From an uncultured Prevotellaceae bacterium (GTDB lineage: Bacteria; Bacteroidota; Bacteroidia; Bacteroidales; Bacteroidaceae), in assembly GCA_902774815.1 (NCBI GenBank), contig CACYJV010000027.1, forward strand, positions 1 through 46,046: 46,046 bases of DNA, given 5' to 3'. The position numbers were made by a program, and so were the translations under genes. Every line of letters starts with the position of its first letter. Position 1 is the stretch's first letter. Below the pieces are notes generated by a model, which was not told the origin of the DNA, did not search any database, and saw nothing but the letters and a program-made list of their open reading frames with translations. Of this stretch, positions 25,045 through 32,605 are shown piece by piece.

Positions 25045-25854
25045 TTAGCGGGGGAGATGGAAGGCACGCGTCATCTCAGCCATCTGCTCTTGCGTCATGC
25101 CCTCAGGCTCAAAGCCCATCTGACGGGCAGCGATGTAGATCTTGGCCGACTTCGACAGCACGTCAATCTGATCGAAAGCATCCATGGCATCAAGGCCTTG
25201 GGCAAACACACCGTGCTTTTCCCACATCACCACATCGTAGTTTTCGAGTTCCTTCAGCGTAGCCTCGGCCAATTCGTTCGAGCCTGGCAGTGTGTAGGGT
25301 ACGATGCCTAAGCCCAGCGGACAGAATGCCTTCGTCTCGGGAATCATGGACCACAGAATCTCTGTCAGCACGTCCTTGCCCAGGAAAGGCTTGTGGTGGC
25401 TCATGGCAACGAGCTCTATGGGGTGGGTATGTACCGTGGCACGATAGGGCGAACCCTTCTCGATGAGCCGTGCATGGACACTCAAATGGCTGGGAAGTTC
25501 GCTGGTCGGCCACACCACCTCATCGCCAATGATCACGTAATGGGCACAGTCGTCCAAGATGCGGATGACGGCTCCGTTCTGCATGGGCCAGCGTGCCAGG
25601 TCGCGCATGCGCTTTCCCGTGCCCTTACAGTAGAAGTAACAGCCACGCAACTGAGGCAGTTCCACACCAATAGGCTTTGGTTCGGTCAGCGCTGGCAGTG
25701 CCTTAATGGCCTTATCCACCAGATCTGTCACATTCACAGTGATGTTTCCACCATTACGTTCGGCCCATCCGTTCTGCCATAAATAGCCTGCTACTTCAGC
25801 GGTTTTCATTACTTCGGCCTTCAAGGCCTGTCTTCCTTCAAGTATACTCATCAT
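25045..25854 (-). CDS. rhaD: Rhamnulose-1-phosphate aldolase
   Basis: The 269-residue class II aldolase/adducin protein splits rhamnulose 1-phosphate into dihydroxyacetone phosphate and L-lactaldehyde. Recognisable parts are the N-terminal GWAERNGGNITV, the zinc ligand motif VHTHPIELVAMSHH, and the later EKHGVFAQG carrying another zinc-binding histidine. The start at ATG 25852-25854 (MMSILEG) is fixed by a promoter 20 bases upstream; an adjacent ATG one codon on is possible. It is separated from rhaB-rhaA and faces them across the coiled-coil gene, so the rha genes form two transcription units. Confidence 0.95.
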   Translation of the reverse strand: MMSILEGRQALKAEVMKTAEVAGYLWQNGWAERNGGNITVNVTDLVDKAIKALPALTEPKPIGVELPQLRGCYFYCKGTGKRMRDLARWPMQNGAVIRILDDCAHYVIIGDEVVWPTSELPSHLSVHARLIEKGSPYRATVHTHPIELVAMSHHKPFLGKDVLTEILWSMIPETKAFCPLGLGIVPYTLPGSNELAEATLKELENYDVVMWEKHGVFAQGLDAMDAFDQIDVLSKSAKIYIAARQMGFEPEGMTQEQMAEMTRAFHLPR

Positions 25855-25875
25855 GGTTTTCAAATAATTTTGTGG

Positions 25876-25906
25876 CAAAGATACGATTAAATGAGCGAAT
25901 AACAAA
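25876..25906 (-). promoter_or_regulatory. Promoter of rhaD
   Basis: Minus-strand TATCTTTG (25876-25883) and TTTG (25903-25906) with a 19-base spacer. Start near 25869, leader about 15 bases. It is divergent from the next promoter, with only 19 bases between them. Confidence 0.78.
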
Positions 25907-25925
25907 GAATTTTTTACTTTTTTAT

Positions 25926-25956
25926 TTTGTTTTTCCCTATCTTTATCGTAACTTTG
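25926..25956 (+). promoter_or_regulatory. Promoter of the uncharacterised gene at 25962
   Basis: TTTG (25926-25929) and TAACTTTG (25949-25956) with a 19-base spacer. The -7 box ends only 5 bases before ATG 25962, predicting a leaderless or near-leaderless transcript. Confidence 0.75.
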
Positions 25957-25961
25957 CATCT

Positions 25962-26582
25962 ATGAATGCACCTTTTCAACACATGCCTTGGAGTGAAAAC
26001 GTCATCGTTGCCGATGCCGACTACATTGACCGCGTGGCTTTCGACCTTACCGTTAACTTCGAGCGAATGCTCGGACGGCGCATCCCAAAGGCCGACCTGG
26101 CACAGTGGTTGGTCTGCGTAGGCCTCGACGGTGGCATGCGGCCGGGACGGCAAAGCAGCACACAGGTCGTGTTACTGCACGCGAAGCAGCGAAGCCAACT
26201 TGACAATTTCGTGCCTTCAGGCATTGACAACGAACTCAACGGGCGTGCCTTCAACGACCCGATGTTGGGTGAATTTACCATCGCTACCGTCGCTACAGAG
26301 GAGAGTATGGTCAACAACGACGACCTATTCCTCGACATCGTGGGCACCATACTTGCCCAAAACGAGGTCAGACGCGTCATGATCGTGCCTAATGCCGAGG
26401 AGGGTTCGCTCTACGATGACCTGCGTGAGACCATCCGACGCACATCGTCCAACCGCGAAGAGCAACCCACCGTCACCCTGTTCACGATGGAACCGCGCCA
26501 GGGAGGCCGCTTCCAGCAGGAACTACTCGGCTATTCGCTCATGGCAGCCCTCGGCATACGCGGCGACGAACTGCAGCCATAG
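25962..26582 (+). CDS. Conserved Bacteroidales protein of unknown function (possibly DUF6621)
   Basis: The 206-residue product from ATG 25962 (MNAPFQHMPWSENVIVADADY) has no enzyme motif I recognise. A second in-frame start at 25983 (MPWSEN) is also possible. The sequence looks like a compact alpha/beta protein: VIVADADYIDRVAFDLTVNFERMLGRRIP, then AQWLVCVGLDGGMRPG and VQVVLLHAKQ-like strands, and a C-terminal half with VRRVMIVPNAEEG. I believe this is a family restricted to Bacteroidales, perhaps DUF6621, from memory only. It is upstream of the saccharopine dehydrogenase-like gene (67 bases) in the same direction, so the two may be co-expressed. Confidence 0.6.
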   Translation: MNAPFQHMPWSENVIVADADYIDRVAFDLTVNFERMLGRRIPKADLAQWLVCVGLDGGMRPGRQSSTQVVLLHAKQRSQLDNFVPSGIDNELNGRAFNDPMLGEFTIATVATEESMVNNDDLFLDIVGTILAQNEVRRVMIVPNAEEGSLYDDLRETIRRTSSNREEQPTVTLFTMEPRQGGRFQQELLGYSLMAALGIRGDELQP

Positions 26583-26649
26583 CAGCTCTGAACGAATCTT
26601 TCAAACGAAACAACAATAATCACCATTCAATAAAATCGAACACATCACC

Positions 26650-27888
26650 ATGAGCAAAGTACTAATGATTGGCGCCGGTGGCGTCGCTACGGTGGCTGCA
26701 TACAAGATCGTGCAGAACGCCGACGTGTTTACCGAATTCATGATTGCAAGCCGCCGCAAGGCTAAATGCGACGCACTCGTAGAGGCTATCCATAAGAAGG
26801 GCTACACCATGCCCATCCAAACGGCACAGGTAGATGCCGACGACGTAGAACAACTCAAGGCTCTTTTCAACGACTATAAGCCCGAACTGGTCATCAACCT
26901 TGCCCTGCCCTATCAGGATCTGACCATTATGGAGGCTTGTCTGGCCTGCGGTTGCAACTATCTGGATACCGCTAACTACGAGCCAAAGGACGAAGCTCAC
27001 TTCGAATACTCATGGCAATGGGCCTATCGCGACCGTTTCCGCGAGGCCGGACTGACTGCCATCCTGGGCTGTGGCTTTGACCCGGGCGTGACGAGCATCT
27101 TCACGGCCTATGCAGCCAAGCACCATTTCAAGGAGATTCAGTACCTGGACATCGTCGATTGCAATGCCGGCGATCACCACAAGGCCTTTGCCACGAACTT
27201 CAACCCAGAGATTAACATCCGCGAAATCACGCAGAAAGGACTCTATTGGGAGAACGGTCAGTGGGTGGAGACCGAGCCTCTGGAAATCCACAAGGACCTG
27301 ACCTACCCCGAAATAGGCCCCCGCGACAGCTATCTGCTGCATCACGAGGAGATTGAATCACTCGTCATCAACTATCCGACCATTCGTCGCGCACGCTTCT
27401 GGATGACCTTCGGGCAGCAATACCTGAAGCATCTCGAGGTGATTCAGAACATCGGCATGAGCCGAATCGACGAGGTTGAATACGAAGCACCGCTGGCCGA
27501 CGGTTCGGGTACGGCCAAGGTGAAGATCGTTCCGCTGCAGTTCCTCAAGGCCGTGCTGCCCAATCCACAGGATCTCGGTGAGAACTACGAGGGACAAACC
27601 TCCATCGGCTGCCGCATACGTGGTATCGGTAACGACGGAAAGGAACACACATACTACATCTACAACAACTGTTCGCACCGCGCAGCCTACGAGGAAACGG
27701 GCATGCAGGGCGTCAGCTACACTACAGGTGTGCCTGCCATGATCGGAGCAATGATGTTCTGCAAGGGTCTGTGGCGCAAACCTGGCGTCTTCAACGTCGA
27801 AGAATTCGATCCCGATCCATTCCTCGAGCAGCTGAACAAGCAAGGTCTGCCCTGGCACGAGATCCACGACGGCGACCTGGAGCTGTAG
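26650..27888 (+). CDS. Saccharopine dehydrogenase-family protein, probable carboxy(nor)spermidine dehydrogenase
   Basis: The 412-residue protein begins with a Rossmann nucleotide-binding motif (VLMIGAGGVATVAAYKI) and continues with features of the carboxynorspermidine dehydrogenase group: NLALPYQDLTIMEACLACG, YLDTANYEP, ILGCGFDPGVTSIFTAY, and the C-terminal GVPAMIGAMMFCKGLW. These enzymes join an aldehyde and a diamine in the Bacteroidetes/Vibrio-type polyamine pathway. A decarboxylase (NspC) would be expected elsewhere. True lysine-pathway saccharopine dehydrogenase is less likely, but cannot be excluded from sequence alone. Confidence 0.85.
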   Translation: MSKVLMIGAGGVATVAAYKIVQNADVFTEFMIASRRKAKCDALVEAIHKKGYTMPIQTAQVDADDVEQLKALFNDYKPELVINLALPYQDLTIMEACLACGCNYLDTANYEPKDEAHFEYSWQWAYRDRFREAGLTAILGCGFDPGVTSIFTAYAAKHHFKEIQYLDIVDCNAGDHHKAFATNFNPEINIREITQKGLYWENGQWVETEPLEIHKDLTYPEIGPRDSYLLHHEEIESLVINYPTIRRARFWMTFGQQYLKHLEVIQNIGMSRIDEVEYEAPLADGSGTAKVKIVPLQFLKAVLPNPQDLGENYEGQTSIGCRIRGIGNDGKEHTYYIYNNCSHRAAYEETGMQGVSYTTGVPAMIGAMMFCKGLWRKPGVFNVEEFDPDPFLEQLNKQGLPWHEIHDGDLEL

Positions 27889-27894
27889 ACAAAA

Positions 27895-28403
27895 GGGGCA
27901 AGTAGTAAGAGGCTAGGGGCAAGAGATTACCCCTTCCCCTTACTAAGAATCAATAAAGCAATGGAAGACTTCTACTATAGGAAGCTGAAAGTATATCAAT
28001 TGGCAAAGCAAATGGCCAACGAAGTTTATTTACTTGCCAAAACCTTTCCTCTTGACGAGCAAAACATCTTGGCTAACCAGCTTCTTAGATAGTCGTTGTC
28101 CGTACCTTCAAACATCGCAGAGGGCATGGGGCGTTTCTCCGTTAAGGAAAGAATTCATTTCATAGACATTGCTTTTGGTTCTTTAATGGAAGCCATGTGT
28201 CAACTGGAAATAGCCCTATCAAGAGGCTACGTCAATGCGAATCAATTTACATCTCAAGAGGATCGATTCAGAGAAATATCAAGAATGTTAGTTGGTTTGA
28301 AGAAATCATTAGAAGAAAAACTATAATAACAATGTATAACCCAGGCAAGTCGTGACTGCAAAACGGGCTAATCTCTCGCCCCTTGCTCCTCATCTCTTGC
28401 CCC
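27895..28403. mobile_element. Inverted-repeat-bounded S23/four-helix-bundle cassette
   Basis: A 39-base sequence at 27895-27933 is repeated in inverted orientation at 28365-28403 (30 of 39 positions identical by hand alignment). The best-conserved blocks are GGGGCAAG at the outer end and AGAGATTA near the inner end. The arms enclose only the four-helix-bundle gene. RNA from this region could fold into a long stem with the gene in its loop, the same layout as 23S rRNA intervening sequences that carry S23 genes. No transposase or target duplication is visible. Confidence 0.55.
27961..28326 (+). pseudogene. Four-helix-bundle (S23/IVS) protein, interrupted by an in-frame TAG
   Basis: The frame from ATG 27961 reads MEDFYYRKLKVYQLAKQMAN and then LAKTFPLDEQNILANQLLR, stop (TAG at 28090-28092), then SLSVPSNIAEGMGRFSVKER and so on to 28326 in the same frame. 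The two parts together make a normal-length S23 four-helix-bundle protein (about 121 codons), with the family's SVPSNIAEG motif just after the stop. The stop occupies the codon that is usually R or A in (R)(R/A)S. This family is encoded in 23S rRNA intervening sequences and as stand-alone genes, and resembles Avd of diversity-generating retroelements. Restart at TTG 28096 is possible but would lose the first helix. Confidence 0.8.
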
Positions 28404-28416
28404 AAACCTTTCAATT

Positions 28417-29439
28417 ATGGCAAAAGATACACAAGAAACCAATCCGCAGGCCGAGAAGTTGAAGGCCTTGCAGGCTGCAATGTCGAAAATAGAAAAGGAC
28501 TTTGGTAAAGGCAGCATCATGCGTATGGGCGACGAGAACATTGAAAACGTGGAGGTCATCCCTACGGGTTCCATCGGTCTGAATGCTGCCCTCGGCGTGG
28601 GAGGCTATCCCAAAGGCCGCATCATCGAAATCTTTGGTCCTGAGTCAAGCGGTAAGACGACGCTGGCCATCCATGCCATCGCTGAAGCCCAAAAGGCTGG
28701 TGGCATTGCTGCGTTCATCGATGCTGAACACGCTTTCGATCGTTTCTATGCCCAAAAGCTGGGCGTTGACATCAACAACCTGTATATTTCGCAGCCCGAC
28801 AACGGTGAACAGGCACTGGAAATTGCCGATCAACTCATCCGCTCGTCGGCCATTGACATTATCGTAATCGACTCCGTGGCTGCCCTGACGCCTAAGAAGG
28901 AAATCGAAGGCGACATGGGTGACTCGGCAGTAGGCCTGCATGCCCGTCTGATGAGTCAGGCTCTGCGCAAGTTAACCGCTACCATCGCCAAGACCAACAC
29001 GACCTGTATCTTCATCAACCAGTTGCGCGAGAAGATCGGCATCATGTTCGGCAATCCCGAAACGACCACCGGTGGTAACGCATTGAAGTTCTATGCTTCC
29101 GTTCGTCTGGACATTCGCCGCATCACCTCACTGAAAGACGGCGATCAGGTCGTAGGAAATCAGGTGCGCGTGAAGGTCGTTAAGAACAAGGTGGCACCGC
29201 CTTTCCGCAAGGCTGAGTTTGAGATAACCTTCGGCGAGGGAATCTCCAAGGTTGGCGAAATTCTCGATTTGGGCGTTGAATACGGCATTATACAGAAGTC
29301 GGGTTCATGGTTCAGCTACGAAGGTTCGAAGCTTGCCCAAGGTCGCGATGCCACAAAGGCACTGCTGCGCGACAATCCAGAGCTCTGCGAGGAGCTGGAA
29401 GGCAAGATTATGGCTGCCATCCGCGATCATCAGGAATAA
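28417..29439 (+). CDS. recA: Recombinase A
   Basis: The 340-residue protein is the universal strand-exchange recombinase and SOS co-protease. The N-terminal helix region, Walker [10 protein letters not shown], Walker [11 protein letters not shown], the loop-2 region [21 protein letters not shown] and the C-terminal [10 protein letters not shown] are all intact. No LexA-like operator is evident upstream; the upstream sequence is the right arm of the S23 cassette, so the cassette sits in the recA leader or promoter region. It is followed by a strong terminator. Confidence 0.98.
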   Translation: MAKDTQETNPQAEKLKALQAAMSKIEKDFGKGSIMRMGDENIENVEVIPTGSIGLNAALGVGGYPKGRIIEIFGPESSGKTTLAIHAIAEAQKAGGIAAFIDAEHAFDRFYAQKLGVDINNLYISQPDNGEQALEIADQLIRSSAIDIIVIDSVAALTPKKEIEGDMGDSAVGLHARLMSQALRKLTATIAKTNTTCIFINQLREKIGIMFGNPETTTGGNALKFYASVRLDIRRITSLKDGDQVVGNQVRVKVVKNKVAPPFRKAEFEITFGEGISKVGEILDLGVEYGIIQKSGSWFSYEGSKLAQGRDATKALLRDNPELCEELEGKIMAAIRDHQE

Positions 29440-29464
29440 CCTTTGGAAGAGCCATCGCATAAGA

Positions 29465-29507
29465 TTTGGCCCATACGGTGAAGGCTTACCGTATGGGCCA
29501 AATTCTT
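29465..29507 (+). terminator. Terminator of recA
   Basis: TTTGGCCCATACGGT (29465-29479) pairs with ACCGTATGGGCCAAA (29488-29502), followed by TTCTTTT. Confidence 0.9.
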
Positions 29508-29576
29508 TTATGTTCTTTATCGAGGAGCTATCCATCGTGAATACCACCCTTCTTACGACGGTAAACCATTGAAACA

Positions 29577-29607
29577 GCCCCACGAAAGGATAGCTTTCGT
29601 GGGGCTA
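29577..29607 (-). terminator. Hairpin, probable terminator of the GH67 transcript
   Basis: GCCCCACGAAAG pairs with CTTTCGTGGGGC. On the minus strand the stem is followed by TGTTTC, a weak T-run. It overlaps the first unit of the 22-bp tandem array, so it may instead be a by-product of that repeat. Confidence 0.55.
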
Positions 29608-29674
29608 AAGGAGTGCTTTCACTGGTCGAAAGGACTGCGTTTGTAGGTCGAAAGGGCTGCTTTCAAGGGACAAA
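29588..29674. repeat. Four tandem 22-bp units at the 3' end of the GH67 gene
   Basis: Units start at 29588, 29610, 29632 and 29654 (22, 22, 22 and 21 bases). The shared pattern is GG, two variable bases, TGC or AGC, G/TTT, then G(T/G)(C/G)(G/T)AAA at the end of each unit; middle units end GGTCGAAA. The array stops 3 bases before the GH67 stop codon. The units are diverged (roughly 60-75% alike), so the array is old or under selection at certain positions. Confidence 0.7.
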
Positions 29675-29676
29675 GG

Positions 29677-31503
29677 CTATGGCTCTTCTGTCCGTTGGGC
29701 AAACTTAGAGAAATAACCGATGCAGACTTGCTGCCATTCTTGGGCATCGCGAAGCTGAACCTGCAACTTCTGCTCCACCTCATGCCAGCGTTGCTCGTCG
29801 ATATAGGGCTTTAGCTGCTGCCAAATGCGCTGGAAATCGGCCACCTCGTCGACCCCCCGCTGATAGCGGTGCTGCATTTCCTCCCACAAGGTGCGCCCGC
29901 TAAGGGTGCGATAGGTCCACGGCACATGGTGGAACCACAGCAGATAGCGTTCCGGACAAGTGCCTAGACGGTCGTACTGCGAACGGTAAGGCTCGCGATA
30001 CTGCTGCGTTGCCCCAGTGCCGGAGGTACTCCGGTTGAAGCCTATGCCTGCGGAGTCGGCCTGATGATAATAGACAGGGCACCATTCCAACGGATAATCG
30101 GCCTTGAAACCATCGGGTTCGGGACCATAATGGTGGTCGAACTTGAAGATATGGTGCAGTCCGAGTGGCATCATGTAGTCAACGCATGCCTCACGGGAGC
30201 GGAGCATGAGCGAAAGTGCATTGTCATAGGCTGGCGCAGGGATGGAATCGAACGTCTGGTTGAGCCATTCATCAGCAATTTGGCGTGCAGTAAGCGATGG
30301 ATTCCATGCCAATCGACCGAAGGCATACCAGTTGGCCTGTGCAAAATGATGCCCACACCAGTTGCTGTCGTCGCCTACGTTGGCTACACCGGCAATGCCT
30401 ACCAACCGCGAAGGACTGACAAACGAGAAGAATTCCTTCCACATGGGGGCCAGAAACACCAGATGATTGCCCTGCCCCAGATACTCTTGCGTGATCTGGA
30501 GCTCAGCCATCAGCTTCGTGTCCTTCATCTGATCGAAGATGGGGGCATAGGGTTCGCGAGGCTGAAAGTCAAGCGGTCCGTTCTTCGACTGCAGGATTAC
30601 GTTGTCGCGGAACTGCCCATCGCAAGGAAGAAACTCACTGACAGCCTGCATAACGCGGTCCTCTCCCTTGTGGCGGGCACCATAAACGAACGACCGCCAC
30701 ATGACGATACCGCCATGAGGACGCAGCGCGTCGGCCAGCATATTAGCCCCATCGGCATGCGAACGACCATAGTCGAACGGCCCAGGTTGCCCCTCACTGT
30801 TGGCTTTCACGAGGAAACCGCCGAAATCGGGAATAGCTTTATAGAGTTCGTCGGCCTTCCGTTTCCACCAGCGTTGCACCCGTTTGTCGAGCGGATCGGC
30901 TGTGGAAAGTTGCCCAAGTGCCTTCGGCGAGGCGAAGTTCACCGATAGATAGACACGGATTCCATAAGTCCTCAGCACGTCGGCAATGGCCTTTACCTTA
31001 TTGATATACGCGCGTGTGAGGATCGCAGGCGACGCGTTTACATTGTTCAACACGGTTCCATTGATACCCACCGAGGCACAAGCCTGGGCATAGTAGCGCA
31101 GGCGAGCCGGATCAAACTGGTCGTTTTCCATACCCCAGAAGATGCTCTGCCCGGCATAACCACGCTCAATGCTGCCGTCAAGATTGTCCCAATGATTCAG
31201 TATGCGCAGCTTAAAGTACGGGTGCGACTCTCCCTGCTCACCACGCAGCAAGGCATAGCGACCGTAGAGCAGTCCCATCTGAGTGCGAGCAGTGACGGTA
31301 TGACCGTTGATGCGATAGCCATCGTCGTCGGGCATGGTTGAATCAATCTTCAACGTGATGTCCTTGGGCATGTCGCCACGCAGCCACAGACGGCTCCCGT
31401 CTTCAGCGTGAAGCCCTATCCCTGCCCACATGAAAAGGAAAAGAAGGCTCATCCCCCGACCTCTCCATATATAGAGGGGAGTCATTACTGCTCGCCTTTT
31501 CAT
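29677..31503 (-). CDS. aguA: Alpha-glucuronidase, GH67
   Basis: The 608-residue enzyme removes (4-O-methyl)glucuronic acid from the non-reducing end of xylo-oligosaccharides. GH67 features include HPYFKLRILNHWDNLDGS, GFLVKANSEGQPGPFDYGR (with the expected general-acid Glu), GPLDFQPREP and ELQITQEYLGQ (with the expected Asp and Glu of the base pair). A hydrophobic signal segment (MSLLFLFMWAGIGLHAE) indicates export. The start at 31503 overlaps the GH43 stop (ATGA), but residues 1-17 (MKRRAVMTPLYIWRGRG) are encoded by a dispersed G-run repeat, so ATG 31452 (MSLL) is a realistic alternative. The protein is shorter than many GH67 enzymes (about 650-700), with a reduced N-terminal domain. Confidence 0.92.
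   Translation of the reverse strand: MKRRAVMTPLYIWRGRGMSLLFLFMWAGIGLHAEDGSRLWLRGDMPKDITLKIDSTMPDDDGYRINGHTVTARTQMGLLYGRYALLRGEQGESHPYFKLRILNHWDNLDGSIERGYAGQSIFWGMENDQFDPARLRYYAQACASVGINGTVLNNVNASPAILTRAYINKVKAIADVLRTYGIRVYLSVNFASPKALGQLSTADPLDKRVQRWWKRKADELYKAIPDFGGFLVKANSEGQPGPFDYGRSHADGANMLADALRPHGGIVMWRSFVYGARHKGEDRVMQAVSEFLPCDGQFRDNVILQSKNGPLDFQPREPYAPIFDQMKDTKLMAELQITQEYLGQGNHLVFLAPMWKEFFSFVSPSRLVGIAGVANVGDDSNWCGHHFAQANWYAFGRLAWNPSLTARQIADEWLNQTFDSIPAPAYDNALSLMLRSREACVDYMMPLGLHHIFKFDHHYGPEPDGFKADYPLEWCPVYYHQADSAGIGFNRSTSGTGATQQYREPYRSQYDRLGTCPERYLLWFHHVPWTYRTLSGRTLWEEMQHRYQRGVDEVADFQRIWQQLKPYIDEQRWHEVEQKLQVQLRDAQEWQQVCIGYFSKFAQRTEEP
31449..31484 (-). repeat. Dispersed G-run palindrome inside the GH67 N-terminus
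   Basis: The coding-strand sequence CTCCCCTCTATATATGGAG then AGGTCGGGGGATGA is the same type as the copies at 11841-11870 and 11933-11962 (CCCCTCT...GGGGGATGA). It contributes in-frame codons between two candidate ATGs of GH67. Confidence 0.6.
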
Positions 31504-32531
31504 TCGTTCACTACTTTCTGAATGGTTCCATCAGGATTGTAGAACAAACGCTGTACCTTCAGCGAACGCAGATGGGTGATATCGTTAGAAGGCACACAGT
31601 CATGATAGAACAGATACCACTGACCGCGATATTCCACGATGCTGTGATGTGTGGTCCAGCCAACTACGGGATCGAGGATAACGCCCTGATAGGTGAACGG
31701 GCCGTAAGGCGAGTCGCCGATGGCATAGCACAGGAAGTGGCTGTCGCCGGTGGAATAGGAGAAGTAGTACTTGCCGTTGTACTTATGCATCCATGATGCC
31801 TCGAAGAAGCGGTGCGGGTCGCCGGCACGCAGCGGTTGGCCGTCCTTATCGACGATGATTACGGGACGTGGAGCCTCGGTGAACTGCAGCACATCGTCAG
31901 TCATGCGAGCCACAAAGCTTGTCAAAGCCGGTGCATCGGCCGGACCCCACAGTTCTGTTTTCTTGTCGGAAGCATGTCCCAGGTCGACGTATCCAGCAGG
32001 TGCAGGCTCGGTGTCGGGCAGCATGACGGGATTCACGCTCAGGGGTACATGCCACTGAAGCTGTCCGCCCCACAGACCACCATAGTAGCAATAGATGCTC
32101 CCGTCGTCGTCCTTGAACACGCATGGGTCGATGCTATAGGCACCGCGGATGGGGTGTTCCTGTGGGATAAACGGGCCTTCGGGCTTGTCGGCGATAGCCA
32201 CGCCAAGGTGGAACTCGCCGTTATAGTCCTTGGCTGAAAATACTAAATAATACTTACCGTCCTTCTCGACGACATCGCTGTCCCACATCTGCTTTTCCAC
32301 CCAGGGCACCTGGTCTTGGTCAAGGATTACACCGTGATCAGTAACGGGGCCGTTCTCAACGTCATCGAACGACAACACGTGGTAGTCGCGCATCTGGAAA
32401 TGGCCACCATCGTCGTCGAACACGTTGTCGCACTCGCGGTCATGGGAAGGATAGATGTACAGTTTGCCGTTAAACACTTTGGCCGCAGGATCGGCCATAT
32501 AGTCGCTGGGGAATAGATAGCGGGGTTTCAT
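31500..32531 (-). CDS. Glycoside hydrolase family 43 (beta-xylosidase/alpha-arabinofuranosidase)
   Basis: The 343-residue protein is a single five-bladed GH43 catalytic domain with no signal peptide, so it acts in the cytoplasm on imported oligosaccharides. Likely catalytic residues are the Asp in YMADPAAKVF, the Asp in SIDPCVFKDDDG and the Glu in FFEASWMHKY. The chemistry is removal of xylose or arabinose from xylan fragments; which sugar cannot be decided. It is translationally coupled to GH67 (4-base overlap) and lies 74 bases after the GPH symporter gene in the same direction. Confidence 0.93.
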   Translation of the reverse strand: MKPRYLFPSDYMADPAAKVFNGKLYIYPSHDRECDNVFDDDGGHFQMRDYHVLSFDDVENGPVTDHGVILDQDQVPWVEKQMWDSDVVEKDGKYYLVFSAKDYNGEFHLGVAIADKPEGPFIPQEHPIRGAYSIDPCVFKDDDGSIYCYYGGLWGGQLQWHVPLSVNPVMLPDTEPAPAGYVDLGHASDKKTELWGPADAPALTSFVARMTDDVLQFTEAPRPVIIVDKDGQPLRAGDPHRFFEASWMHKYNGKYYFSYSTGDSHFLCYAIGDSPYGPFTYQGVILDPVVGWTTHHSIVEYRGQWYLFYHDCVPSNDITHLRSLKVQRLFYNPDGTIQKVVNE

Positions 32532-32605
32532 GATTCTTGATGTTTAGATGTTGAAGGGTTGAGTAGTTGCGATGGCATCACAACATACAGAACGCTGTTA
32601 CTTTG

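Noticed and set aside
28090-28092. Recoding of TAG as an amino acid
   Set aside because: Other genes in the window end in TAG as an ordinary stop (for example the beta-helix gene), so no recoding is implied.
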